Shown here: in pieces, positions 53,930-62,315 of the stretch | How positions within the stretch are numbered: the first letter of the stretch is position 1 | Layout of the letters: the number at the start of each line of letters is the position of its first letter | DNA from: Formosa algae | GTDB lineage: Bacteria; Bacteroidota; Bacteroidia; Flavobacteriales; Flavobacteriaceae | Assembly (NCBI RefSeq): GCF_001439665.1 | Contig: NZ_LMAK01000007.1 | Coordinates: 1 to 64,000 of the forward strand | DNA length: 64,000 bases | Reading direction: 5' to 3' | Position numbers and translations under genes: made by a program | Notes under the pieces: generated by a model | The model's input: the letters and a program-made list of their open reading frames with translations, nothing else | The model's database searches: none | What the model was told of the DNA's origin: nothing

Positions 53930-53962
53930 AAAAGAGGGCGTTAAAATAAAACGTCCTCTTTT
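53930..53962 (-). terminator. Terminator after PepSY-like gene set
   Basis: AAAAGAGGGCGTT and AACGTCCTCTTTT form a 13-bp stem with one G-T wobble around a 7-nt loop. It lies between the last PepSY-like gene (end 53981) and the response regulator start (53891). Confidence 0.8.
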
Positions 53963-53980
53963 ATGGATATGATTTTGAAA

Positions 53981-54319
53981 TTATTTACTTATCCAAATAC
54001 CTATTGCTGTAATATAAACAGTTTTAATACTTGAATTCACATTTAATTCTAACTTATAATCTTCATCATAAGTTACATAAGCTTTAGATATTGTGGCTGC
54101 TTTAAAATCTTTTTTTACAGCTTGTGTTACTGCTGTTGGTAATACAGCAACATCTATATCTTTATGCTCATCTTGAATGGCTTTTACGAAATGTTTTTCG
54201 CTACTCTCCAACTTGCTGGTCATTTTAAAAATGAACAAGCTACCCATGACTAACATTAAAGTTAGAATAGTGTTTTTAATAATTTCATGCTTGGGATTAA
54301 TGGCTAATATATAGTTCAA
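53981..54319 (-). CDS. PepSY-like small exported protein (third copy)
   Basis: The 112-residue protein has an N-terminal hydrophobic segment (~15-33), then a PepSY-like body: VAVLPTAVTQAVKKDFKAATISKAYVTYDEDYKLEL ... TVYITAIGIWISK. It shares about one third of residues with the other two copies, including LP-AV near the start and WISK at the end. It follows copy two by 22 bp and is the last gene before the terminator, so it is in the same transcript. The N-terminus is odd: a soluble stretch precedes the hydrophobic part, so the true start could be further in. Confidence 0.72.
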   Translation of the reverse strand: MNYILAINPKHEIIKNTILTLMLVMGSLFIFKMTSKLESSEKHFVKAIQDEHKDIDVAVLPTAVTQAVKKDFKAATISKAYVTYDEDYKLELNVNSSIKTVYITAIGIWISK

Positions 54320-54341
54320 AATAATGGTTAATTGGTTTTAA

Positions 54342-54647
54342 CTATTTAGAAATCCATTGTCCCATAGCGTTTGCATATACTGTAGTCGATAAACCTTCTT
54401 TTACTAAGTTTAATTTATATTCTTTAGCTTCATTTACATAAGCTTTAGAAATTTGTGCTTCTGGAAAATATTTGGATACAGATTCTTTTACGGCACTTGG
54501 AAGTGTTGCCATTTCTATTTCTTTAAAATCATCTTGTAATACAAATACACCATCTTGCATAGTTACTTTAATAGGAGATGCTGCATAAAAAGATATACTA
54601 CTAAATATGATCCCCATAAATACTGATGTTAATAATAAATTTCTCAT
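54342..54647 (-). CDS. PepSY-like small exported protein (second copy)
   Basis: The 101-residue secreted protein has a signal peptide (residues ~1-23) and the body EIEMATLPSAVKESVSKYFPEAQISKAYVNEAKEYKLNLV ... TVYANAMGQWISK. This matches the PepSY-like pattern (LP-aV, a short amphipathic helix, then Y-v-l strands and a G-W end). It sits between the first and third copies; family members often occur in tandem. The role is unknown; members are thought to inhibit or bind peptidases or beta-lactamases. Confidence 0.78.
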   Translation of the reverse strand: MRNLLLTSVFMGIIFSSISFYAASPIKVTMQDGVFVLQDDFKEIEMATLPSAVKESVSKYFPEAQISKAYVNEAKEYKLNLVKEGLSTTVYANAMGQWISK

Positions 54648-54865
54648 GATTTTTTTAATTTAAATGTTTATTGTCTGGTTACTCTAATATGATTTGGCTG
54701 CTCTCCAATTGATAGGATACAAACCTTATTTTTTTATGTTTAAAATTATTTAACTAATATTATAAGCATTAGGTTCTACTCTCTTCTTGCTACCTTCAAC
54801 TTATATTACTTGTCTTACTTATCACTTTAGCAATGCTGTTATTTTAAATAACTTAAAGAGCACAA

Positions 54866-55171
54866 TTACTTGGTAATCCAATGTCCATTTTCATCTGTGT
54901 ATACCGTTTGAAGTTCGCGATCTAATCGAAATTCAATTTTATACTCCTTTAATTCATTGTAAAACACGTTTACAATATTTTCTTCTCCATACGTTTTATC
55001 TACTGCTTCTAAAACAGCTACAGGTAAACGGTTTAATTCTAAAGGCGTAAAATCTTCCTGAAACACGATGTCCATAATACCATCATGAAAAAACATGGTT
55101 TGAAAAGATGTTGTAAAATTTGAAAGACCGCTTCCTAATGTTAATGCCGACGCTAATGCTATATTTTTCAT
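54866..55171 (-). CDS. PepSY-like small exported protein (first copy)
   Basis: The 101-residue exported protein has a signal-peptide-like N-terminus (MKNIALASALTLGSG) and a PepSY-like body: FTPLELNRLPVAVLEAVDKTYGEENIVNVFYNELKEYKIEF ... TVYTDENGHWITK. ATG at 55171 is chosen since it directly opens the signal peptide; an earlier ATG at 55198 adds nine residues. A sigma-54-like -24/-12 element ends ~34 bp upstream. A 218-bp gap separates it from the second copy, so it may be transcribed separately. Confidence 0.76.
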   Translation of the reverse strand: MKNIALASALTLGSGLSNFTTSFQTMFFHDGIMDIVFQEDFTPLELNRLPVAVLEAVDKTYGEENIVNVFYNELKEYKIEFRLDRELQTVYTDENGHWITK

Positions 55172-55204
55172 GACCTTGTAATTAAAGTGACTTGACAATT
55201 AATA

Positions 55205-55220
55205 AGAAATAAACATGCCA
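55205..55220 (-). promoter_or_regulatory. Candidate sigma-54 promoter
   Basis: On the - strand TGGCATG-N4-TTTCT (CATGCCA at 55214-55220, AGAAA at 55205-55209) fits the -24/-12 consensus TGGCAYR-N4-TTKCW with correct GG-N10 spacing. The predicted start site is about 20 bp before the ATG of the first PepSY-like gene. The nearby NtrC-type regulator makes a functional link plausible, not proven. Confidence 0.45.
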
Positions 55221-55447
55221 AGACTAAAACGTATCAAACAAAATTTAACCAATGCACTAAACATCATGGTTTTAAATTAAAAACAATATATCCTGATTTT
55301 AATCGTCTATCTTATAGGTGTGTAAAATGTAACACAACCGTAAAAAAATTACACACTTTTTACACAATAATGCATTACACAGTTAAAACAGCAACATTAA
55401 TCGTGTTTATTTAGGTCTATTAAATTCAAAAAAAGTGGACATAAAAA

Positions 55448-55478
55448 AAGCAGACCACTCAATTTGAGTGGTCTGCTT
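55448..55478 (-). terminator. Rho-independent terminator after thioesterase gene
   Basis: AAGCAGACCACTC and GAGTGGTCTGCTT pair perfectly over 13 bp (15 with the inner AA/TT). On the - strand T residues follow. It lies 23 bp beyond the stop at 55501. Confidence 0.85.
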
Positions 55479-55500
55479 TGGTATTTATTGTACTGTGTAT

Positions 55501-56040
55501 TTACAGTTCTATTCTAACATTATGAGATTTTACTTCTTCAATGTATTCATCAATTTTAAAATCTTCTGGACTAAAATTCTCACTACGTTTTCGTGCTTGC
55601 TTTTGTCGTTTAATACTTCTAGCAAATCGTCTAATACTGTCTTCTGTTTCTAAAATTAATCCCGGAACTTCTACACTATTATATTCTTTATCTTTTGCAA
55701 CCATAGTAAAGTAAGACGAGTTACAATGTTTTATAATACCAGTATGTATATCTTCAGACTCTACGCGTAAACCAACCACCATAGAGGTTCTTCCCGTATA
55801 ATTAATAGATGCTTTTAAGGTTACTAGTTCGCCTACAGCGATAGCATTTAAAAAATCTACCTTATTTACAGATGCTGTTACCGAATAATGCCCTGAATGT
55901 TTAGACGCGCAGGCAAAAGCGATTTGATCCATTAAATTTAAAATAAATCCACCATGAATGTTACCTCTAAAATTAGAATGCGACGGTAACATTAATTGCG
56001 TCATGGTTATTTGAGATTCTTCAATATGCTTAAATGTCAT
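55501..56040 (-). CDS. Acyl-CoA thioesterase, hotdog fold (YciA/ACOT-like)
   Basis: The 179-residue protein has a single hotdog domain: FRGNIHGGFILNLMDQIAFACASKHSG (residues ~24-50, with the conserved Asp-Gln/Glu in LMDQIA) and SVTASVNKVDFLNAIAVGELVTLKASINYTGRTSMVVGLRVE (~53-94). A charged tail (RSIKRQKQARKRSENFSPEDF) follows. YciA-type enzymes hydrolyse acyl-CoA esters. The N-terminal MTFKHIEESQITMTQLMLPSH is the usual family start. Confidence 0.92.
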   Translation of the reverse strand: MTFKHIEESQITMTQLMLPSHSNFRGNIHGGFILNLMDQIAFACASKHSGHYSVTASVNKVDFLNAIAVGELVTLKASINYTGRTSMVVGLRVESEDIHTGIIKHCNSSYFTMVAKDKEYNSVEVPGLILETEDSIRRFARSIKRQKQARKRSENFSPEDFKIDEYIEEVKSHNVRIEL

Positions 56041-56382
56041 AATTTTTAATTATTGTATAATATTTAAATGTAATTATTTTTAATCAAACCCAAAACTTTT
56101 AGTTCTATAACTAATTAATTCCGAAGTATATTAACGTTAACACCATAGTAATTCATTATAAAAGTCTAAAAACTCAAATAAATTAATAATAAATAGTTCT
56201 TGTTTTACATTGAAAGCTTTGATTGAAACTCTAAAAGATGAAGATATTTCAAAATAATTATTTTTATTTTGAAATGAGACCAACTGTAACCCATAAACAT
56301 ATTATTTTAGCATTTGTTTTTATCGTTAACTTTAATTGATGGCGGTTTAAAAACGTTATAACCAATATAAAAACACATTTCA
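56041..56382. other. Gene-free interval with AT-rich hairpin
   Basis: No gene is visible in these 342 bp. The main feature is a perfect 12-bp inverted repeat ATTTCAAAATAA / TTATTTTGAAAT (56246-56257 and 56264-56275) with a 6-nt loop. It could be a weak terminator or operator. The thioesterase (-) and DUF808 (+) genes diverge from this interval. Confidence 0.45.
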
Positions 56383-57252
56383 ATGGCTTCAGGTTTTTTT
56401 GCATTATTAGACGATATCGCTGCACTTATGGACGACGTTGCAACTATGGGAAAATTAGCAACTAAAAAAACAGCTGGTATTTTAGGTGACGATTTAGCTG
56501 TTAACGCCGAAAAAGCATCCGGGTTTGTATCTTCTAGAGAAATCCCCGTATTGTGGGCCATTACTAAAGGCTCTCTTAAAAACAAGGCCATCATCCTGCC
56601 CTTTGCTTTTATATTGAGTGCGTTTTTACCCATATCTATTCCCATTATTTTAACTCTCGGTGGATTTTATCTGGCTTATGAAGGTGCTGAAAAAATTTAT
56701 GAATATTTTTTCCCTCACGAACACCATGTAGAAGCTACTGTTGAAGTAAAAACAGAAGCAGATATTCTTGAACTTGAAAAAGAAAAAATTAAAGCCGCTA
56801 TTGTTACCGATTTTATTCTTTCTGTTGAAATTGTAATCATTGCTTTAGGTACGGTTGTCGAACACCCTTTAATGACCCAAATTATTGTGGTCTCTGTCGT
56901 GGCCTTAATTGCCACTGTTGGTGTGTACGGTATAGTTGCACTTATTGTACGTATGGACGATTTTGGTTTAAAACTGATTAATTTAAACGAACAAGACGAT
57001 AGCTTCTCAGATAAAATAGGAAAGGTTTTAGTGAACGCTTTACCATGGGTTATTAAAAGTCTTGGCTTTATAGGAACCATCGCTTTATTATTAGTTTCAG
57101 GAGGTATTTTTATACATAATATTCCTTATTTACACGACTTATTTCATGCATTACCAAGTATGTTAGCAGAATTAATTTCAGGAACTGTAATTGGATTTGC
57201 TGTGCTTCTTCTAATTAATGTATTTAAAAAGTTGAAACCTAAGAAAGCGTAA
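56383..57252 (+). CDS. DUF808 (YedI-like) membrane protein
   Basis: The 289-residue membrane protein matches DUF808 along its length: MASGFFALLDDIAALMDDVATMGKLATKKTAGILGDDLAVNAEK (N-terminal signature), a middle block LWAITKGSLKNKAIILPFAF, YLAYEGAEKIYE and several hydrophobic segments to the C-terminus. The family is widespread and its function is unknown. It is a single gene between the thioesterase and the large gliding-type protein. Confidence 0.92.
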   Translation: MASGFFALLDDIAALMDDVATMGKLATKKTAGILGDDLAVNAEKASGFVSSREIPVLWAITKGSLKNKAIILPFAFILSAFLPISIPIILTLGGFYLAYEGAEKIYEYFFPHEHHVEATVEVKTEADILELEKEKIKAAIVTDFILSVEIVIIALGTVVEHPLMTQIIVVSVVALIATVGVYGIVALIVRMDDFGLKLINLNEQDDSFSDKIGKVLVNALPWVIKSLGFIGTIALLLVSGGIFIHNIPYLHDLFHALPSMLAELISGTVIGFAVLLLINVFKKLKPKKA

Positions 57253-57282
57253 CGTTTAAATAATTAGCCCGAAATAAAGCAA

Positions 57283-60075
57283 TTATCTTTTTAGTGTAAA
57301 ATGACCAGAATATTTTCTTCCGTCTGGTAAAGCAAAACGGTACCAATAATCGTCTGTAGCAAGTTCTACGCCTTTACGTGTACCATCCCAGCCATTGGAT
57401 TCTAGAGGATTAAAAACAGCAAGTACTTTACCATATCTATCAAAAATATAAACATTGATAGGAGATGTGAATTTTGAAGGCTCTATACCCAAAACATTCC
57501 ACGTATCGTTTATACCATCTCCGTTAGGTGTAAAAAACTGAGGCAGACCAAAAACATAAAAGGTTTGCTCTACAATATTACATCTAAAAATATCTCTAGC
57601 ATATAAAACATGTTCTCCTGCCTCTAAATTTGTAAAAACATTACTGCTCTGAAAACCATTTAAATAATCAACTGCGAATTCAAAATCAGTACTCGGGTTA
57701 TTAAGAATCACGGTTAATTTATAATCTTCTACAACCAACATATTAATATCTGGACTAGGATATTCTATAACACTTACTTGTATGGTGGTTTCACAATTTA
57801 AAACCTCATCGTAAATCGTCACAAAATAATCTCCAGCCTGATACACTTCTAATTGATCGTTTACACTTTGTTGCCCATCTACTACTGTCACCGAACTATC
57901 CCAACTATAAGTATACGTACCATTATCGTACAAAGTTCCTTTAATACCTGAATCTATGGTAATAGGAAATTCTGAAGGACAAACATTGTAAACACGATTG
58001 TCTATAATAGGAAAAGCATTTACCGTTAGGGCGACTTCTCCAACATCATAACATGCATCGCTACTTTCAGCTTTTATGAAAATTGTAGTATCAGAAGATT
58101 CATAAACCGATGCAATAGGATTTGTTCCATTTTGTGCAGATTCTCGAGTCTCGTAAAATGAAATGGCTACATCGTCTGGAAAATTTAACTTCGTTCGAAT
58201 TTCACTTTTAAAATCTGATGACAAATCGAAATCAGCAATGCCTAGCGTTTGTATGGCACAGGCATTACGCGTAAAACTACCAATCGCAATCGGATCTTTA
58301 GTCGTTAGCTTTACTTGTACAATCTGGTAGCAGTCTGAGTTATTGGCATACACTTTAGCATATACAATTTGATCTTTTACCGTATTATAAAACGAGCTAT
58401 TTATAGCGTTAAGATGAGTCGTATCGGCATTGGCTTCCGCTAATGTTTCATAATAATACACCTGTACTAAATCTGTAGTAAAAATAGAATTTGCACTACT
58501 TAAATTCTGAAGATTGAAAAAGGTTAAACCATCATTAGCATCGGCATCAAAAGCATCGCAAGATATCAATTCATACGCGCCATCTAAAGTTGGCGGACTC
58601 GCAATATTAATGGTTTTCTTATAGGATTGAACTTCGTTATTAATAGTTAATTCCATTACAATATCATAATCGCCAGGCACATCATAAAAATGAGTGGTAC
58701 TTGTTGTAGATGTTGTTCCATCTCCAAAATCCCAAAACATGGTAAAATCTGGATCTTCTTCTGACGGATCAGGTAAAATACTAAAAGTCGTTTCGAAACC
58801 AGAGCCAGAACAGACGTAAGTATAATTAAACCTATATTTAAATATGGATTGCACAAACGGTGGTAATCCCAATTTTACCAACCCATGATCTATTTTTATT
58901 TTAGCATGCTGATAATCATTATCTGTACCCAGCACATTAGGTTTACCAATATAAGACAAGGTATTTAAACCAGACAATCCTGTATATCCCGCACGATAAA
59001 TACGTCCGTCTATAGCCAATTGTAAAGCTCCAGCATAATAATTTGATTTGTTAATCAATACTTCCGACCCAGCAATATCGTCACTAAACAAATCGTATTG
59101 ATATAAATAACCTTCTATAAAGACATCATCACTCCCATAATTTCCAACTGTAGCATACAGTAATTTAGAATTAGGCGAAAACTCTAAACCATAAGGGTAA
59201 AACCCGTTTTTTAGTAAGCGCTCGTTAGTGACAGTACCATTAATATTATCAAAATCGTATAAGAAAATTTTTCCGCTATTTTTTGTTCCCGTTCTAGGGC
59301 TTCCTAAAGCTGTAGAACTATGAGCAATCGCTATTTTTTTTCCGTTTGGAGAAACCTTTAAATACCCTATAGCAGATAGATTTATACCATCTGAAGTTAC
59401 TCTAGGTGGTACTTCTGTGGGAACCTTAGAGGTTACTGGTGTTTCATTAACACCCATTTCATCTATTAAAAAGGTGTAAAATGTATCGCCTAATTGAGTT
59501 ATAACCCATATGGAAATTTCATCGTCATGCGTAACTGCAGTGATCTTTTCTGTAGACTTGTATTCAAGCTCTGTAGCATCATTAACATCGTAAGTAATTA
59601 ACGGATTGTTTTTAGACACCACATCTCCATAACCACTATTTAAAGTCATATCAACTTCGGTATAATTTACACCGTTAATAAAACCATCATCTAAATCGTC
59701 ATTAGATATTCCGGGCTCGTCAATCGTAAACACATAATACCTATTAATAGTACCAGGTTTAGGGATAATTAAAGCCGACATGGTACTCGATTTATGACCA
59801 AACAACCCTGTTCCGTTTGGCATTTCTCGGTTTCTTTTATCCCAAATAGATACACCGTCTGTATAAAATAATAAATTTCCTTGAGCGTCAGAAATCGTGG
59901 CACTTCCCTCGTGTGTGAACAATACACTTCCCGATAAAGACACTGGTGTTCCACTATTAAAATCTAATGCTGCTGTTTCTCCAAAATACCAATTTGCAGA
60001 TTCTTTTTGAGCTTGAATTTGTATTACCATAAAAAAGGTTGCAAAACAGAATATGTATTTAAAGAGGAAATTCAA
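57283..60075 (-). CDS. Large secreted protein with PKD domain and T9SS type-B signal
   Basis: The 930-residue exported protein (signal peptide to IQAQ) has an N-terminal seven-blade-like repeat region (~25-400; ESANWYFGETAALDFN, then blocks with FSPNSKLLYATVG). A PKD domain follows (FTMFWDFGDGTTSTTS, ~435-490), then a long beta-rich linker, and the C-terminal gliding-motility-associated type-B domain (FFTPNGDGINDTWNVLGI ... YDRYGK-type FDRYGKV, and YWYRFALPDGRKYSGHFTLKR at the end). It should be secreted by T9SS and may be released or surface-held, depending on partner PorP/SprF-like proteins, which are not seen here. Confidence 0.93.
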   Translation of the reverse strand: MNFLFKYIFCFATFFMVIQIQAQKESANWYFGETAALDFNSGTPVSLSGSVLFTHEGSATISDAQGNLLFYTDGVSIWDKRNREMPNGTGLFGHKSSTMSALIIPKPGTINRYYVFTIDEPGISNDDLDDGFINGVNYTEVDMTLNSGYGDVVSKNNPLITYDVNDATELEYKSTEKITAVTHDDEISIWVITQLGDTFYTFLIDEMGVNETPVTSKVPTEVPPRVTSDGINLSAIGYLKVSPNGKKIAIAHSSTALGSPRTGTKNSGKIFLYDFDNINGTVTNERLLKNGFYPYGLEFSPNSKLLYATVGNYGSDDVFIEGYLYQYDLFSDDIAGSEVLINKSNYYAGALQLAIDGRIYRAGYTGLSGLNTLSYIGKPNVLGTDNDYQHAKIKIDHGLVKLGLPPFVQSIFKYRFNYTYVCSGSGFETTFSILPDPSEEDPDFTMFWDFGDGTTSTTSTTHFYDVPGDYDIVMELTINNEVQSYKKTINIASPPTLDGAYELISCDAFDADANDGLTFFNLQNLSSANSIFTTDLVQVYYYETLAEANADTTHLNAINSSFYNTVKDQIVYAKVYANNSDCYQIVQVKLTTKDPIAIGSFTRNACAIQTLGIADFDLSSDFKSEIRTKLNFPDDVAISFYETRESAQNGTNPIASVYESSDTTIFIKAESSDACYDVGEVALTVNAFPIIDNRVYNVCPSEFPITIDSGIKGTLYDNGTYTYSWDSSVTVVDGQQSVNDQLEVYQAGDYFVTIYDEVLNCETTIQVSVIEYPSPDINMLVVEDYKLTVILNNPSTDFEFAVDYLNGFQSSNVFTNLEAGEHVLYARDIFRCNIVEQTFYVFGLPQFFTPNGDGINDTWNVLGIEPSKFTSPINVYIFDRYGKVLAVFNPLESNGWDGTRKGVELATDDYWYRFALPDGRKYSGHFTLKR

Positions 60076-60392
60076 TGATTAATTTTTTAGGACTAATTAA
60101 TTTTCAATAAATATAAAACTTATTTGTTACATCCTTTTTTTTTACTAACTACAATTAGACTTGAATAAACATGTTTTAATCGAATTTGTCAAAACCATAA
60201 AAATGAGTATCCATTGTAATAAATTACTATTTTAAACCTTATTTACTATTAATAATGTATTGAATTTACTCAAGAACACATACTGCTTAAAGTCTCTAAG
60301 CATTGTAATATAAAATACTCTGTAAAAGCATGCTGTTATAATGAAGAAGCTTTTAAATTTGTGAATTAAGATTAAAACAAAGACTTTTAAGA
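60076..60392. other. Gene-free interval between divergent genes
   Basis: This 317-bp AT-rich stretch separates the T9SS protein (-) from the phosphodiesterase (+). No gene, strong hairpin or clear TANNTTTG was found. A short CATTGTAATA repeat occurs twice (near 60213 and 60302). Its meaning is unknown. Confidence 0.4.
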
Positions 60393-61346
60393 ATGAAACA
60401 TACAGTCATATTTTTAGTTTGTATACTAACAATTACAACTTCGCTTTTTGCGCAAGATAAATCTGCTTTTCAATTGGTTCCGCTTGGAGTTAAAGGAGGC
60501 TTAGACGAAACCAACTTATCTGCTTATTTGGTAGCCCCTACACACAGCAATGCTTTTGTATGTTTAGATGCTGGCACTATAAATGCAGGAATAACAAAAG
60601 CTATTGAAAATAATGTTTTTAAAGCATCTTCTACCGAAGTTTTACAGCAATATATAAAAGGGTATTTAATCTCCCATGCCCATTTAGATCATGTGTCTGG
60701 GCTTATTATTAATTCTCCTGCAGATGCATCAAAAACAGTATATGCAACAAATGCCTGCATGACCATGATGCAAAATCATTATTTTAATGGAGAAACTTGG
60801 GCTAATTTTGGAGATGAAGGGCCAGGATATCAAATTAAACGTTATCATTTTCAGACTTTAAAGTTGAAGCAAGAAATCCCTTTATCCAACACAGATATGA
60901 TGGTGACGGCGTTTCCTTTGAGTCATGTAAATCCTTTTGAAAGTACTGCCTTTTTAATCCGTCACGATGAAGATTACATTCTTTATTTAGGAGATACAGG
61001 TCCAGATACTATTGAAAACAGTGACGATTTAAAACAATTATGGACTGCTATTGCGCCTTTAATTAAATCTAAAAAATTACGAGCCATGCTAATTGAAGTT
61101 TCTTTCCCTAATGAACAAGCAGATACCGCTTTGTTTGGACACCTAACTACAGATTGGTTTTATAAAGAGATGAAAGTTTTACAAGAGCTGACAGGTGAAA
61201 AAGCATTAACAGGATTTAAAACCATAATTACACACCAAAAGCCACCTATTGAAAATATGATAAAAATTAAGACGCAACTAGAAGCACAAAACAGTTTAGG
61301 TTTAGACTTAATTTTCCCGGAACAAGGCGTGAAATTAGAATTATAA
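60393..61346 (+). CDS. Class II cyclic-nucleotide phosphodiesterase (PDEase_II), secreted
   Basis: The 317-residue protein has a signal peptide (to LFAQ) and a metallo-beta-lactamase-type fold with the class II PDE motif ISHAHLDHVSG (His95, His97, Asp99, His100), DTGPD (~201-205) and a late LKTIITHQKPP segment with another ligand His. These enzymes hydrolyse 3',5'-cyclic AMP or GMP in the periplasm (the CpdP/yeast PDE1 family). Substrate specificity is inferred from the family. It ends 22 bp before a bidirectional terminator, opposite the tRNA gene. Confidence 0.9.
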   Translation: MKHTVIFLVCILTITTSLFAQDKSAFQLVPLGVKGGLDETNLSAYLVAPTHSNAFVCLDAGTINAGITKAIENNVFKASSTEVLQQYIKGYLISHAHLDHVSGLIINSPADASKTVYATNACMTMMQNHYFNGETWANFGDEGPGYQIKRYHFQTLKLKQEIPLSNTDMMVTAFPLSHVNPFESTAFLIRHDEDYILYLGDTGPDTIENSDDLKQLWTAIAPLIKSKKLRAMLIEVSFPNEQADTALFGHLTTDWFYKEMKVLQELTGEKALTGFKTIITHQKPPIENMIKIKTQLEAQNSLGLDLIFPEQGVKLEL

Positions 61347-61368
61347 ATTACGAACTTATAGACACAAA

Positions 61369-61397
61369 AAAAGCCTTTCGAAAATCGAAAGGCTTTT
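61369..61397. terminator. Bidirectional terminator
   Basis: A perfect 12-bp stem AAAAGCCTTTCG / CGAAAGGCTTTT with a 5-nt loop has A/T tracts on both sides. It serves the phosphodiesterase gene on the + strand and the tRNA gene on the - strand. Confidence 0.87.
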
Positions 61398-61405
61398 ACT
61401 TTTTG

Positions 61406-61480
61406 GGTGGAAGACCGGATTCGAACCGGCGACCCTTGGTACCACAAACCAATGCTCTAACCAACTGAGCTACAACCACC
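61406..61480 (-). tRNA. tRNA-His (GTG anticodon)
   Basis: The cloverleaf is clear: D arm with GCTCAGTTGGTTAGAGC, anticodon stem TTGGT/ACCAA with loop TTGTGGT (anticodon GTG), variable loop, and T arm GCCGG-TTCGAAT-CCGGT. The extra G at -1 and C73 fit tRNA-His. The encoded 3' end is C-C-A with C73, so full CCA is not encoded. Two T-T mismatches (positions 5-68 and 6-67) occur in the acceptor stem, which otherwise pairs. It lies 9 bp beyond the terminator. Confidence 0.93.
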
Positions 61481-61557
61481 ATGTAACTGCATTTTTGTAA
61501 TGCGTGTGCAAATTTAAACGAAATTACAGATATACCAAATTATTTTTCAAAAAAATA

Positions 61558-62274
61558 TCATTTTAAATCAAATAAATTTTCGACAGCAATATAACGTTCT
61601 GATGTAAAGCCTTCTGCAAATTCTACTCCTATTATGCGTCCTAAATCTTTTGCGCGATAATTTACACTATCTGTGAAATTCTTACTCGAAATAGGTGTTT
61701 CTGGCTCTTTACTATTCGGATCGAAAAACTGAGTTTTATAGGCTAAAACAGCTTTTTCTTTAATATTTATATACCCTGTAACATCTACAACAAAATCTGG
61801 TTCAATATTTTTCCATTGAATGTAATGGTACACATGCTTTGGTCTCCATTGTATTTGTTGCTCTCCTCCTATTTCTGTTTCTATTTTTTTTAAGCCGCTT
61901 AAAAAACAGGCATCACTTACCAATTTGCTTCCCTTACCATGATCAATATGCCTATCGTCTATCGCATTACAAAGCACAACATCTGGTTGGTACTTTCTAA
62001 TCATTTCTATAACGGCTAACTGGTGCGATTTATCGTTTACAAAAAACGCATCTGCAAACCCTAAATTTTCTCGGACAGTAACGCCCAAAATTTTAGCAGC
62101 CTCTTTAGCTTCTGCATCTCGGGTTTCTGCCGTGCCTCGTGTTCCTAATTCCCCACGTGTTAAATCTATAATACCAACTGTTTTCCCGTTAGCTATTTCT
62201 TTTGCAATTGTAGCCCCACACCCTAATTCTACATCGTCTGGATGTGCACCTATTGCAAGTATATCTAATTTCAT
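61558..62274 (-). CDS. bshB1: Bacillithiol biosynthesis deacetylase BshB1
   Basis: BshB1 removes the acetyl group from GlcNAc-malate to give GlcN-malate, the second step in making bacillithiol. The 238-residue zinc enzyme of the LmbE-like fold has GAHPDDVELGCGATIA (His11, Asp13, Asp14), DLTRGELGTRGT, DDRHIDHGKGS with the third metal His, and FFDPNSKEPETPISSKNF. These match BshB1 in Bacteroidota. It is last in a - strand set with a trans-sulfuration enzyme and glutathione peroxidase, all thiol-related. Confidence 0.95.
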   Translation of the reverse strand: MKLDILAIGAHPDDVELGCGATIAKEIANGKTVGIIDLTRGELGTRGTAETRDAEAKEAAKILGVTVRENLGFADAFFVNDKSHQLAVIEMIRKYQPDVVLCNAIDDRHIDHGKGSKLVSDACFLSGLKKIETEIGGEQQIQWRPKHVYHYIQWKNIEPDFVVDVTGYINIKEKAVLAYKTQFFDPNSKEPETPISSKNFTDSVNYRAKDLGRIIGVEFAEGFTSERYIAVENLFDLK

Positions 62275-62315
62275 GTGTTTTACTTTAATACTTTTAAAAA
62301 GCTTAATCTTCTTTA

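Noticed and set aside
55468-55653. 61-residue + strand frame starting in the terminator
   Set aside because: It is antisense to the thioesterase gene and includes a terminator arm.
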